A DNA stretch of 64,000 nucleotides from Manihot esculenta (GCF_001659605.2 NC_035170.2:27012020-27076019); one strand, 5' to 3'; shown: positions 33,968-60,748, numbered from the stretch's first letter. The notes: generated by a model from the letters alone, not told the origin. A program made the numbers and translations.

Positions 33968-36162
33968 GGCTTGTGATGCGAAAACCATTAGATTTTCTTA
34001 TTGTTACAAAATTGCCACAAATAAAACGCTGCGTTTAATGTGTAATATATATATATATATTGAGAAAATCAAAAGATAGTCCCTACAGTACGGAAAACTA
34101 ATTAGTTAATTAATTCTTCAATTTTAAGAATATATTAAAATATTATTAATATTTTAAAAAGTTATATGTATTTCTTTCGTTAATTTTATAATTAAATATT
34201 TTATAATTTAGTTTTTATAATTTTAAAAAAATTATTAGTTGATTTTTTAAATTTTTAAAAAATTTATTAATTTATTTTTTTTATTAAAATTATTTTAAAT
34301 TTTTTATAAATTTTCACAGTTAAAATTAATAGATAAACTAATTAATAAATTTTTTAAAATATTAGAAATATTTTAATATATTTTTTAAAATTAAAAAATT
34401 AACTAATAAATTTTTTTATAAAGATTAAATAATTATTTTTTCATATATATTTCTTGCAACGCACACTTTATATTTTGCAAAAGTTTTTTTCAAAAAAATA
34501 TTAATATTTGCACTTTTCTTTGAAATATTTAAAAAGATATTGGTAAAAAATATTTTTATTAAAAAATTAAATAAATTTTAAGTAAAATATATGATTTGTA
34601 TTATCAATTTATTTAAAATAAAATAACAATTATTTTGTTACAGAAAATACTAACACTTTAAAAAATTAGTAAATAATAGAATAGAATATTATTTTTATGC
34701 AATAATAATATTATTATTTATTTAATATAATTTTATTATATTAATTTACTAATATATATATATATATATATTAAAAATTATTTTTATTAATTTAAAATAA
34801 TTTCTATAAAAATGGTTACAAAAATAAATATCTAAATTTATAATATAAAATATACAACTTTTGTGAAATTTAATTTATTTTTGTACTAAAATAAAATTAT
34901 TTAAACTAAATAACAATGAAAATTCTCAAAAAAAAAAAAAAAAAAAAACTTCCACGAATTTCTTTTTTGCATAATTATATACATAGGCTTGAAGTGAAAG
35001 AATACGCACAAAAACATTGCTAATAGCAATATTCAAATCTTTTACCTCATAAAAAGGGGAGGATTAAGTACAATCTGGATACGCTTGTTATGAGGAATTT
35101 GGGGAAGACAACATTTGGTGTTGTGGTTAAAAATTTTAAAGGTACTTTTTTAGGTGTTATAACGGGCTCTTTTGGCCATATATATGATTCTTCGATAGCA
35201 GAAATCCTCTCTTTGAGGGGAGTTTTGAATTGGTTAAATAGTAAGCAGTAACTCTAGTGAGAAAACTTCTGTGTGTTTGATAAAGTCATTAATAATTGCA
35301 TATATGTGGTTTTGCAAAGGCTACACTGAAGCCTGAATTAGATTCACGACAAGCTAATAGACCTGTACATAGTTTTGTTTAGATATTGCCACTTTACATG
35401 CTAGTTCCAACTATTATTCTGAGCCTCCAAGCTCTATTTCGATGTTTACTCTGAGCCTCTAAGCTCTATTTCGATGTTTTTCAATTTAATGTTGTTGCAT
35501 GTTTTTTCATTAATATTTCTTGTCTTAGAAATAGGTGTTTTAGGTGGTGGTCAGGATCTAATATGTTAAATTTTTTCAGATATGATAAATTATAAATTTA
35601 AATTTCAAAAAAAAGAGACAAATCCTAAGTTCTTTTTTCCAAAGCCTAATTTCGGGCCAGCTTAAAAGTATGAACTAATATAATGCGAAATTTGCGGCCC
35701 TTCAATTGTGCCCTGTAATATTAGAGATATTGATTCAAGAAAAACGATAATAAATCCTGGTATTTTCCCTCTCTAGTCTCTCAAAATTGTAGCAGCATTA
35801 ATATCTTCTTGTAGAATCTCACCCACAACGATGAAAGAGTTGGCCGGCCAGCATATGAATTGCCAAGAAAAGAGGGGAGAGAAAGAGAATATGAATTGAC
35901 ATCGTATCTTTGCATAGGTTATTAAGCTTGCCTAAGTAGCAACTGGCAACATGGTGGTTTCTCTTAGTTTGATTTATGCAAGTTATTTCACTTTGTTTCT
36001 ATCCATTTTAGGCAGAGCGGGCAAGGAAACTGTGTGATAAATAGCTTGAAGCTAGGATATTGTTCGTATTCTCGACTTTGCAAGAAGAAATTTTACCAAC
36101 TTAGCTATAGAAACTTTCAACCCTATGCTTCTACCAAAGAACTGGACAACTGGACAAAAAAG
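33968..36162. other. AT-rich intergenic DNA
   Basis: No gene is supported. Notable items are an A run at 34929-34948, short (AT)n tracts near 34047 and 34754, and a 30-bp direct repeat around ctctatttcgatgttt (about 35420-35480). Confidence 0.6.
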
Positions 36163-37529
36163 TAGGGGTGTAATCGAGCCGAGCCGAGCCGAGCTTTGTA
36201 AAGCTCAAGCTCGTTTATTAAAAAAGTTTGGAAGCTCGAGCTCGAGCTCGAGCTCGACTCGAGCTCTAATATTTGATTCGAGCTCGGCTCGAGAACTAAA
36301 TATTATAATCGAGCTCGACTCGTGAAAGGCTCGTTTGATTTAATAACGAGCCTAATTCGAGCTCGAGCTCGAAAAGCTCGATTAAGAAGCTCGTTAATAA
36401 AACTCGAGCTCGAATTCGGAAAGTTCGATTAAGAAACTCGTTAAAAAAGTTCGAGACCGAGCTCAAAATTAAAAAGTTTGGTTTGAGCTCAAGTTCAGAC
36501 TCGAGCTCGAATTAATAATTACACTTTAATCAGTTTTTAATCATCATTAATTTAAATAATATAAAAAAGGAGAGTATACAGAAAAAACATGACGTAACAC
36601 AATTTATAATTAAAATAACACAAATAAATATAAATTCAATAACATAATAAAATTAGATTACACACAAAGTTTAATATCAAACGAATAAAGTTTATTCCAA
36701 CTTCCAACAGTTGAAACAAGCTAATATAATTTAATTATCTTCATAATCATCTTCATGCTTGTTCAATTAGTTAACTTGAATTTCAACTTCAACATCCATA
36801 TAACCTTAATTAATTATTATTAATATACTTTGATAATTATTATCATCTTTTATACTGTATGTTTAATTATATATAAAAAAATTTTTATAATTATATTTTA
36901 ATTTTAAAATGTATATAATTTTTACAACTCAATTTATTATGTAGTACTATAATTTTAAAGAATACTTATTATAATAATTAATATTGATTATTTGTGATTA
37001 TACATTAATTTTATGGAATCTTATTATAATAATTATATACAAAAGATTTTTATAATTTAATTTTAAAGAATATTAATTATAATAATTAATCTTAATTATT
37101 TGTAATTTTCAAGTATTTATAATAGTTTAAATTTTATAACTTTATAGTTATTTTTATTTTTTTAATAATATATGAACTTGTTCATAAATTTATTTAACGA
37201 ATTGGTTCACAAATTTATTTAAACAATATTACTCACGAGCCTATTTAACGAGCCTGCTCGTGAGCCTTCTCAACGAGCTTGCTCGCGAGCTTCTCAACGA
37301 GCTTGCTCGCGAGCCTTCTCAACGAGCCAGCTCGCGAGCCTAAAAATGAGCCAGTTCGCGAGCCTTAACGAGCCGAATACTATGGAGCTCAAGCTCAGCT
37401 CGTTTAAGTGACGAGTCTCAAAATTGAGCTCGAGCTTGGCTCGTTTAAAAAACGAGCCGAACTCGGTCGAGCTTTTATCGAGCCGAGTCTCGAGTAGCTC
37501 ACGAATAGCTTGGCTCATTTACAGCCCTA
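36163..37529. mobile_element. Non-autonomous hAT element
   Basis: It is bounded by an exact 8-bp target duplication CAAAAAAG (36155-36162 and 37530-37537), the hAT hallmark length. The ends are TAGGGGTGTAATCGAGCC at left and, as reverse complement, TAGGGCTGTAAATGAGCC at right. Both ends are followed by about 350 bp dense in GAGCTC, GAGCCGAGC and CTCGAGCT motifs, which fits the subterminal transposase-binding repeats of hAT elements. The central 650 bp is AT-rich and has no transposase. Mobilisation would need a transposase from elsewhere. Confidence 0.9.
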
Positions 37530-37978
37530 CAAAAAAGTAACTCAATTACAGGATTTTAGATTATTATTATTATTATCAGTGGTACGACAATTATAAATGC
37601 ATTAAAAAAATTGATACTCATGGTTTACTATGACCAAGTTTGAAAGAAATAGGCGTGGTCAAAAATTACTTTTTCTAATAAGATTCAGCACAACGAATAC
37701 AACTGTTGCACCAAATTGAGAAAAATGAATAGAGCCATGGAGTTGTCTGAAGCCCGACAACAAAACGGAAAATGGGGAAAAATTTTAATGAACATTGATA
37801 TATTACCAAAAATCAACCACATGTAACTGCAACTATATACATCTACAAACCTATAACACTTCTACAAAAAGCTACTATGACATGGATGAGAGCTTGAGAA
37901 ATGCTCCACCTGGAGTGGGATGAAAAGCTAATATGACAAGAATGCATGAATGATCAATTGGGTTTCAAACCTTTTTAT

Positions 37979-50546
<12,568 letters not shown>

Positions 50547-52240
50547 ATTCAATATCTCAATCTATCTACAATCTATAGGTCCAAGGATTTGCAGACCAAC
50601 CAAAGAAGCACAAATTTTACGTACGGAAATAGAGATCGAATTGAAGGAAACCCTAAGATTGGATCTGAAGAACAAAGATTGAAATCAAAAAATTGAGAAA
50701 TGAAAACTGTAAATAATCATGACGCACCCAAATGCATTTGAAAAGATGCTTTCTGTTGGCTTCTTTAGTTTGGTCTGGTGATGGAATAGAACCTCGTTTT
50801 TTTATAAAAATAAATAATAAAAAAAAAACCTTTTTTTAACCAAAATAATCCAATTACAGGGTCTCTTTTTATTCGAAATAAATAAATAAATATCCAATTA
50901 CGGACTACTTCTAAGATATTAATTTTTGGTAAAATAAAATTAAAAAATTTAAATGTCATAAATTTTTATATTTTGTTTCGCAAACTTTATATAAAACAAT
51001 GATATAATATTAATATAATAAAAATTATATTCAGTTAATAATAATAAATTGAATTATTTATTTTAATAATAAAATAGTGTGATTATTATTTTATGATAAT
51101 ATAATTATTTTATTATTTTACTTATATATTTGTATTTTTTTGTACATTTTTATTTTTAGTGTTGTACTTCTTAAAATAATTTCTTCCTAATTATAAAATT
51201 AAGTTTTTGAAATAAAATAAGCTACTTTTTTTCAAATAAATGATTACAAAAAATATAAAATTATAGAATTTTTTATAAATTAGGCCATATTTATTTTAAA
51301 AAAATATTTGTCATATTTTTTTCAAAGAAACAGAGATTTAGTATTATTTAATTTTTATTTGATTGGTATAAATTATTTTAGTTGAAAAATATTTTTCAAG
51401 TTTTTCTTACCATTTACTAATTATTTATTGGCATTGATAATGAAGTCACTCTACCAAAAATTTTACTTCTTTTTCTAAAAAATATATATAAGTTCCAAAT
51501 TTTAACATATATAAATTCTTACTTACTGTTATTTTTAAAATTATTGTTAAGAAAATAATCTCATTAAATATATTAATTATAAAATATTAAAAAAATAATT
51601 CAAGATAATATTTAACATAATTTTAGTTTAAGAATATTAAAATAGTAAAAAAAAAATTACTATTAATTGTTAGTTTAGTAGTTTCATTTTGACTATATTA
51701 AAAAAATGATATTAAAGTTTTATTTATAAAAATTTATTTTATAAAAAAAATAATAATAAATTCTTATAAGCTTATACATGATTTTAAGTTTTTTTAATAT
51801 TTTTTTTTAAATTAAGATGAATTGAATTTGTTGACTGCAAATAGAGAATTGCCATTAGAAGAAATTAATTGAAATAAGTTATAAGGAAGGATAAAAAAAA
51901 TTATTTAAAAATAATAAAATTTGTGAGATGTGGCCAGTGGACCGAGTCTGCAGTGATGGCAGATCATGAAGAGGAGGCAACTTGTTTCCATAAATTTAAA
52001 GCCAATTCTGATTTCCGACAAAGTTTTAAGAAACATGTCAGCATCTCACATGAGATCTCCCACAGTATTGGCTTATACATAAATGACAATATAGATCTCT
52101 GTACATCTGGATTATTCACTAATGAACTCTAACTCAATTCCATTGAATTCTTCTTCAAGACTGTAAAGGTCTTGAATTTTAATCTCCATCAAATTCAAAC
52201 CAATAAACAATTCAAATCAATAAACAATCAAAACAAAAGT
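50547..52240. other. Intergenic DNA between DRP2 and LINE relic
   Basis: The first 170 bases upstream of the DRP2 start should hold its leader and promoter, and include aaaccctaaga at 50649-50659, a telo-box-like motif. Beyond 50800 the DNA is AT-rich. A short frame at 51923-52132 has no family resemblance. Confidence 0.5.
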
Positions 52241-52312
52241 AATGGTAGATTTTTACCTCTTTAATCTCACAACGAATGGTAGATTTTTACCTCTTTAAAC
52301 TCGCAACGAAAT
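52241..52312. repeat. 36-bp tandem duplication
   Basis: The unit aatggtagatttttacctct with its following bases occurs twice in a row, just before the LINE tail at 52320. Confidence 0.75.
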
Positions 52313-52319
52313 TAAAAAA

Positions 52320-52673
52320 ATTCACTAGATTTTAGCTGTATAGTCCGAGATGCTAATGGTAGATTTATGGCGGATAAAGCAGGCTGTTTTTGCAGTCAGA
52401 TAGAGGTTAAATGTGCTGAGACAATGATTTTTCGAGAGACGTTGAGCTAGATTAAAGAGAGTGCGGATGAAAATACAATTGCTTCTATTCAGTTATGAAA
52501 AAGTAAGATATAGTTTTATTCACAAGTGTGCGAATGATATCGCTCATGTTCTAACATCGGCTCATTCTGAATTAAATCAAGGAGTTTGAATTCGTGTCCC
52601 TCCTCACATAGTTTCTTTGATCGCTTTGAATTAATAATATTTCTCCCCTTTTCAAAAAAAAAAAAAAACAAAA
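52320..52673 (+). pseudogene. LINE 3' end: RNase H relic with poly(A)
   Basis: The plus strand reads an RNase H-like tail: VRDANGRFMADKAGCF near 52345, EVKCAETMIFRETLS near 52405, then HKCANDIAHVLTSAHSELNQG near 52520-52590 and PPHIVSLIALN before the stop. An A tract at 52657-52671 follows. This is the 3' end of a plant L1-type LINE, heavily 5'-truncated as usual for target-primed reverse transcription. A flank resembling aacaaaagtaat before and aacaaaaggaat after may be the target duplication. Confidence 0.75.
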
Positions 52674-52900
52674 GGAATCAATATTGATGATCAAGGCTAA
52701 ACTTGGATTTAACCATACTGCACAGTTTTTGCAAAGGAGGCATATAGAATTTTCACTGTTAATCCACAAAATACATTATGGTACATACAAAAGAACTCCA
52801 GAAATTCAAAAGGGCAACAACAAAGCAACAGCATTTTGACAATGGCACAATAAAAATGAATGGGGAAGGCAGCAATTGATCTCATTGCTCTGTGTTTGCT

Positions 52901-55900
52901 TTACTTGTGGGTTTTGCAATGCGGATAAAGCCCTGATATGTGCTCCGGCATGAAATCATGCCTCGTAAGAATTCCGACGATTGGAGGCCTCTGCAACACA
53001 GACAAAAAATACAAGGAAAGCATTCAAGGTTTAAACAGATAAACCAGACTAAAACGATCTAAAACAGATTGAATTGGCTACTGATTCCATAAAACTTTTG
53101 AAGCATTAGCAAACAAGATAACACAATTCGAAACGAATTTGGAATTAGAAATGTCTAATTATAAAAATACTTCTAACTTGGTCACTAAATCAGTCCAATT
53201 ATTTTTATTGTGGCAATTTAGGCAAATTGCTTAAATTAGTTGCAATATCCAAGAGGTGAAATCAAATGAGTAAGTTTTCCCTACAGCCAGGTGTATACAC
53301 TGAGCCAATCTATATATGCTATATAAGATAACACCATGACATATCATGCCTATAAATGCAAATGATAGCTTTCTATTAACTAGTGTATGAACACTTGGGT
53401 GCGGATAAGAATTTTCCTAAATTGATTTGGGGGTGTATCGGTGCTGATATTGGCAGCCCATATAGCAGAATTCAATACAAAATGGTGGACCCCATATGAC
53501 ATTTTTCTTAGTACTATTAGTTTCAACTGAGATTTAAACTCCAGACTTCTCAACCATGGAAAAGATTCCAATACCAATGAACTTGGGACAATTTTTTTTT
53601 CTTTAAAAAGAAAAAAGTCAACTAAGGTTGGCTTCTTTTTATTCATTTGAGTTACTTTAACCTGGTTAATCTTGATTGACCAAAGCTGAAGCAACTAGTC
53701 TGTAACAGCCGATATTTAAAACCCTGAAATTATGAGCAACAGAAATGAATAATAAGCAGAGTGAGTGAGTCTTACCCCTGGTGTCTTTGGTACAACGCAC
53801 AGGTGTCTGAGGCCAAGCTCACGGAAGAGCACAGCAGCTTTAGCTAGAGACATGGTTTCAATCACAGTGTATGGAGATGTATTCGAAATGGGATGGAGAT
53901 CCACATACATCTCCATCTCCTCCTCTGAAATGTTGAGATCCTCAAGCTTGACCCCCTTGCCTGAACCTGCCTTGGCAAAATCATGTGCTTTAAACATGCT
54001 CAAAATGCCTGATCTCCTCATCATCCTCCCCTTGGTAAACGTCTTTTCTTTAAGCAACACAAGCAGATGAGACCTTAGAACAAGTCCACACAGCTCTGCA
54101 GCATCTGTGTAAGGCGGCTCATCAATCACAGGGAATCCGTTATGGCCTGTCATTTTCAAAGTATGTAATATATTCCCTACTTTTTCTACCCCAGAAAATG
54201 CAATTAACGGGCCAGATACTACATCACTTGCAACTAAATTTCTCATGTATGGTTCGGCATGAGCTTCCATGTAAGGTAATCCTTTCAGCTTCACTATTTG
54301 ATCATAAACTCCCTTGTTGAAACTGTCTGCTACAGTTTTTGAAACGAGGAGAACAAGCATCATCAAAGGAAGCATTAATAGATCATTAGTGAGTTCAAGA
54401 AGTATGACACAGAGAGAAACCGTCATCCTCATGGTCCCCCCGAGGAAAGAGGCAGCTCCAAGGAGGGCAAACAGACTAACATCAAGACTAGAGAGGGGAA
54501 CAAGCAGGTTTCCAACAAGGCGACCATAGGAGGCCCCAGCAAGAATGACAGGGATGAAAAGTCCAGAAGGAATAGCAATGCCATAAGTAATTATGCCAAG
54601 GCCGTAAGTAGCAAAAAAGAAAACCAGAAGGGTGGGGAGCTTAAATCTCTTTTCAGTGCCAGGTGTTAACAAATTGCGTATAGCATCATCATTGGTGTTG
54701 AAAAAGAGGGAAGCAAGGTCATTGTAAGAGTTTGGTGGACACTGGAAATTTTTATAGTTTCCAGAACGACCTTCAGTGGGGCATAGCTCTGACAGGTCAG
54801 CAGGACAGGGAATGCATGGTGCGAGCCATGGGAGGCCATAGGAGCAACATGAGGTCAAAAGGGAAATGATGATCACGAGCAGAATCTTGAATGAAGGACC
54901 CCTCCTATAAGTCATTCAAAAATCAACATAAGCAAAAGTAGGGTGAATTTTGCATATTCAGACATCTATTCACAGAAGCACTTGACTTATTTCCTTTCTG
55001 AATCTTTAGTTTCATGGATGATTCAAACTGTACTGCAACATTTTTAAAATACTCAGTTTGCAAATTATTGACCTATGCATAATAAATAACTCCAAAAAGT
55101 GCTCCCAAAAAAATCTTAATGGTGCTCAACAATAACACAGTAACAAATATAAATGGCATCAGAAGTAGAAACTTCCAGGGACATACTCATTGATGATGCT
55201 ATAAGTGCGGACGACTTTGTCAATACAGTAATTGTAGAGGCTTCCAAAAATTCCTCCCACAACTCCGAGGAATATAACTGCCAGAAGATCAAGTGTGTCG
55301 TAAGTGGCTTTTGTTGAACTTACATCAAACATGATCAGACCTCCTTCCCCAAATAGCCCACATTTTCCAGTACGGCAAAACCCTATGAAGCCTCTCAACA
55401 CCACTGCTACAACAGCTGTTGTAAAGAAAGTTCTCCAAAGCAGAGCACTTCTCCACCTGAATTATATGAGAAAACAGCATGATCCCAATCAAGTTAGAAC
55501 ATAAAAGAAATACTAAAAGCTTTAAAAACATAAAAAGATTCTAATCAAGAAACAAGCAGACGATCCAGAACTGAAATCACTATTTATTTGCAACACAATT
55601 CCATATGTCCTAAGTGCTAAACACAATTAACAAATTGAATGTAGCTACCATCCCCTGCATTCTGAACAAGTCCAGACTCCAGACCCCATACTTCTTTAAG
55701 CATGTCATTCAAATCATAAATACAGATGCATCATTTTTAAAGTAGATTGTTATTTAATGCACTATGTACTTCTGAAACTTGAAAGTGAAATATAGTAGCA
55801 ACTATAACAGTTCGAGTAAGTAAACATAGAGGCTGCTACTCTGACGCAAGGAAGGAAAAATGAGCGAGGAGGAAGATAGAAAAAAAGAGATACCATGAAA

Positions 55901-58322
55901 CAGCTTCTTCAAGGGCAAATAGGACACCACCAACAGGAGCACGGAAAGCAGCTGCCACACCAGCAGCAGCACCACAAGTGACCAAGTCTCTTCGGTCCCG
56001 ATCATTTTTGAAATATCTCAGCCACTTCCATGTTAAATGGTACTTGCGAGAACCACCCTGTCCAAGTAAGGAGGCAATGCAAGCACCAGTGTGGACCATA
56101 GGTCCTTCCTTACCAACAACAAATCCAGCACTAACTCCAAAAATGGATCCAAAAATCTGAGAAGTTTAGAATTAATAATTAACTTTGTTTTCCAAGCCAC
56201 CTAAGCCCCAACTGTTAATAATAGAAAAATAATAAGCCATGGACTTCTAAGAACCACATAAAACAGAAGGGTTGATGTAATCCTATATCATTATCTCCTC
56301 AACTCAAACCAATAATTTTTTTAATTTATCAGGATCTTTAGATATAGTTAGAAGAAGAAGAAGAAAAGCAACGAGGAAAAGCATGACTGCACACTTGAGA
56401 AGAAGAAAACCACATCCAAAATGACAAACAAAACTAAAAGATTTCACTGGATGACAAGAATGTCAACCAAAAATAATCTGAGACCCCAAAGTTTCTCCAC
56501 ATAAGGGACAGCACCGAAATTGTTTTCATTTTATAATGCTTGCTTATGTTTATGATTGCAAAGGACAATAAGGTAACAAATAAAGAATGGACTGTTATAC
56601 CCTGTTTCACCTCACAGACTCCCACAAGGCAGCCTATTTAGTTCCAGTCTTCTGAACTTTGTTTTTGCAACAAGTTTTGGACTCACCTTAACAAAAAGAG
56701 TAGTAGGAGCAAGAATAGATGGGGCATCTACACCATTCAGATATGCTTTAACCTCTGGAATGCCTGACCCTGCTGCTGCAGGAGCAACATAAGCACAGAG
56801 GACAGCAGCAGCAATGGCCAGAATCATGTTACAACCAGCATATGCAGCAAATGCAAGATAATAACTGCACTGGAATAAGAACCATCCAAAGTTACTCCAC
56901 AGACAACAATTTTTTATTGCAAGAAAAATTCAAAAAAGCACAAAAGTTGTTTCATGGAGAAATAGAGCCAAGAGGGTAATGAAGTGAGCTGAAGTTTGAT
57001 TACATTAAGAAACTTGGATAATGGCGAAAAGTAATAGGCTTACTTTTTCTCAAGCATGAGACTGCTAGTCAACAGAAATTTGAAACCAGCTATGTTCTCA
57101 ACAGCAAGGTTATTGAATAAGCCAACAAGTCCTGTACCTAACCCAATAAGGAGGGCAAATGTCCACTTGAGAAAAACATATTGATATATCTGAACCTTCT
57201 TGCTAGTCCTCCAGTCCTGTTTAAAAAGTTCATTCTCCAAAATCCTGCAAAAATGCAAAGAAAAATGTTGAGCCAGATCTTATATATCTATCAATAACTA
57301 TGCCTGTCGACCTGGAATACTCAAGTTACAGCAATGAAATTGTAGGAAAGAGTTTTAAGTTTAATATGGCAACCGCAGTTTATGTCTTTAAACTTTAATA
57401 TGGCAACTGCAGTTTTTTGTTCCAATCCACCACTAATTGTTTAATGTAGCATAATCCATTATTGAGTATCCAAAGACTTGATCATACCAAGATCCCTTCA
57501 TTTTAGCAACATATTCAGTAGGATATTAGGAGTTAACACAAAATCAGGAAACAGATAACAATATAATCAACTGCCAATCTCAAATAGAAATAAACATACT
57601 TTTAATGAAGTTAAACCAGATAAAGAGATAGAAAACAAAAAGAAAAGCTTCAAAGTCATAATTCTCAGACACGCATCAATATCCATCCATTACAAAAGAC
57701 TTAAAGCACCCAGCAACATATTTAATAGATGAAATGCAAAAACAAAGAAAAAAAACAACTCTGTACTGTCAAATAAACATTTAGCCTCAAGAGAAAGTAA
57801 CATAATTACACAAATTCAGATATTAGCATAAGCTAACTTCAACTAGCTTTTTTTTTTTTCAAACGAAAAAAAAAACCATAACATTAATCTGAAGCTTCAT
57901 GCACCTGATTCGAAAATGGACAAATTTACTCCTGAACGATTAAAACTCAATAAACCCATTAATTTTCTAATCAATATAAAAATCAACCTATTCGTCCTGC
58001 GTTGACTTTGCACCAAGTTTGCTAATAAGTGTAAGCAATATCATGTTACCATAATCCCTGAGGATGATTCTGCTCAAAGTTTCCATTTAGTAATGCCATT
58101 AACTTTTGAAACCCATGCAAAATAAAACAATATATACAAAAAATGAAGTAAAGCATTTTTCTTCCCTCAAATACTAAACCGTCAATGCAAATCTCAAAAT
58201 AAAAAAGATTCATCTTAATCCCAGAAATCTATCAAAACAACAATAGAGGATTTTCAACTTTTTTCCAGAAAACATAAACAAGAGAAAACGTAAAGAGAAG
58301 AGAAATCAAGAAAAGGGCAGCT

Positions 58323-58357
<35 letters not shown>

Positions 58358-58577
58358 GTGAAGAAAATTACTCATAATCAAGACTCTCAATGGGGCAAGC
58401 ATTGGCACCAACTATTGCAATCTGGGAGGTAGTATTTTTCCTGTTCCTGAGAAGAAGTGGCTCTCTCATTGAATTGAATTCCTTAGCCTCTGTGCTTCCT
58501 CCAGATGACGCATGATCTATCTCTATATCACTTCCCTCTCTTGAATAATCCAGCTTCACCTCTCTCCCTCCCTCCAT
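52901..58577 (-). CDS. CLC-c: CLC-c type chloride channel/antiporter
   Basis: A vacuolar/endomembrane anion transporter of the CLC family. Seven inferred exons (minus): 58577-58372, 57244-57044, 56864-56687, 56156-55894, 55456-55187, 54904-53776, 52990-52901. Total 2337 nt, 778 aa; Arabidopsis CLC-c is 779 aa as I recall. The N-terminus contains RNRKNTTSQIAIVGANACPI, a CLC-c signature. The selectivity loop GSGIPE has Ser (about residue 169), where nitrate-selective CLC-a has Pro, so chloride preference is expected. GKEGPMVHTG carries the gating glutamate (about 212), and FALEE the proton-path glutamate. Two CBS domains follow the membrane part, ending ILTRHDFMPEH. The exon 3 acceptor was set at 56864, because the CAG four bases earlier would break the frame. 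It appears functional. Confidence 0.96.
58325..58356. repeat. (AAT)n microsatellite in CLC intron 1
   Basis: About ten AAT units, 15 bases downstream (in gene orientation) of the exon 1 donor. Confidence 0.95.
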
Positions 58578-60692
58578 TTTTCTCTCCCTCTTTCTCTCCT
58601 GTAAATAAAAATACCTATAAATAAAATCTTCCCAGAAATCTTTCTTCTCCAAAAGCCTTCTCCTTTCTCTTTCTATAATCTATCTATATATATCTGCAGC
58701 TATTCAGAGAAAGCGTTTACAGCTATTTGCTTAATATAACTCGATCCCTTCCTGAAATGGTGTCAACAACTCAAATGGGCTCAAATAAGAAAATAAATTG
58801 GAATCTTTCTTTGTATTTTCTTTTCTTTTCTCTTCTCTTCTTTTCTTTGCTTGCCCTTGGACGATCTCTCTCGACGAAACCGACTCTTGGTAATAATAAT
58901 AATACTCTATTTTGAATTCATTCGGAAGAAATATCCTATGCACGTGCATGAAATAATTTAATTTCCACAATTAGTGTAATATGCGTGTAATATTCATCTT
59001 GACAATTGTCGCATCATATAAATTAAATTATTTTATAATTTAAATTTATATAAATATTTATTTTTAATATCAAAAAAATTTAATAATTAATTATTCAATT
59101 TTATAAATGCATTAAAATATTTTTAAATTTTAAAAAATATAATAATTAATTATTTCATTAGTTTTCATTATTTAATTTTTATGATAAAAAAATTCATTAA
59201 TTATTATTTTAATTTTATAAAAAAATTTATTAATCAGAATATTTATTTGAAATTAATATTTTTATTTTAAATTTAAATTATTCTATTCAATAAAATATAA
59301 TTAATAAAAATATGAATTGGAATGACTTTATAAAAGTGGAAGCACAGAGAATAATCAAATTTCTAATAATAAATGTAATTAAATTTGATAATTGTAATTA
59401 GATTTTTAATTTAATTGACTAAAGTATTTTTTTATTGGAATATAAATTTTATTTTATAAAATAATATAATTTTAATTAATTAAATATATAATTTTATTGT
59501 TAAAAAAAATTCTTTTTTAATTAAAACTCTAAATAAAATATTTTTCTTTTAAAATTAAAAAATATATTTTTCATTAATTATCTCATCATATAAATTTAAA
59601 AAATATTAAAATTTCTATATAAAAGCTTTTGTTGATATTATTTTATAAATTATAATAGTTAATATTTATGAAATTAATGTATTTAATATTTATTTTCAAT
59701 TTGTATATGATTTATTATATTTATTTAGATTAGAATATATTTATAATATAAATAAAAGTGAAATAAATATTTATTATTATTATTTTAAAAAATTAATTAT
59801 AATAGTAAGTTATTGAATTTGAATGAATATTAACATTTAAGAATTTCAATTGGACTATAATTTATTAAAGTGATAAATCATAATATCACAAACTAATATT
59901 AACAATTTAAACTAAGAATTAATACAAGTGTAATTTAAGTGTAATAAAATTCATTTTCTATTTTTATAAAAATTCACTATATTAATTTTAAATTTTAATT
60001 TTATAATATTAAAAATAAAATAAAATAAAATAAAATTTATTAAAAATAATTAACATTATCATTTGATTTATTAAAAAATAATGAAAAATATTAAATAATT
60101 TAAATAATAAATTTATTTAATTTATAAAAATATATTAAATATCAAATTATTAGAATAATATTAAAATATTACATAATAAGTTTAAATTTTAAAATTTTTA
60201 TTATTGTTTATATTTAAATTATTATAATTAAATTTTTATTATAATTTAAATTTATAATATATATAAATAATTAAAATTTATAAATATTATTACGAGTTTA
60301 AAAATGTACAAGTTGGATAACACTAATTGCTAATAAATATATATATTTTACGTTTTATAAAAATATTATTTTTTAAATACATATTTTTAAAAAATAATTA
60401 AAAATTGGAGAGATGGGGGAGCCATGATCCCTTGTATCTCCACCACAGATTCTATTGGTGAATGACAATAGATAGAGATCGATATAAATGATACGTCTTC
60501 CATCTCTATCACCTTTATTTACTTATTTTATTTATTTTAAAATTATTATTGACTTTTTTTAATTATGATAATATATAAATTAAGTATTATAATTTTATTT
60601 TATTTTAAAAAAATTAAAATATTTTTCAATATTTAATAAAATTAAATATATTTAAAATAAATATAATTAAAAAGTGAATAAAAAATTATATT

Positions 60693-60748
<56 letters not shown>

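Noticed and set aside
36125..37518. Serine- or leucine-rich frames at both ends of the hAT element
   Set aside because: They are translations of GAGCTC-type subterminal repeats, not transposase.
51923..52132. 69-aa frame upstream of the LINE tail
   Set aside because: No family resemblance and no promoter or intron evidence; typical chance frame length.
53380..53694. 104-aa minus-strand frame between CLC exons 6 and 7
   Set aside because: It lies wholly inside an intron with good splice sites at both ends and has no CLC or other family similarity.
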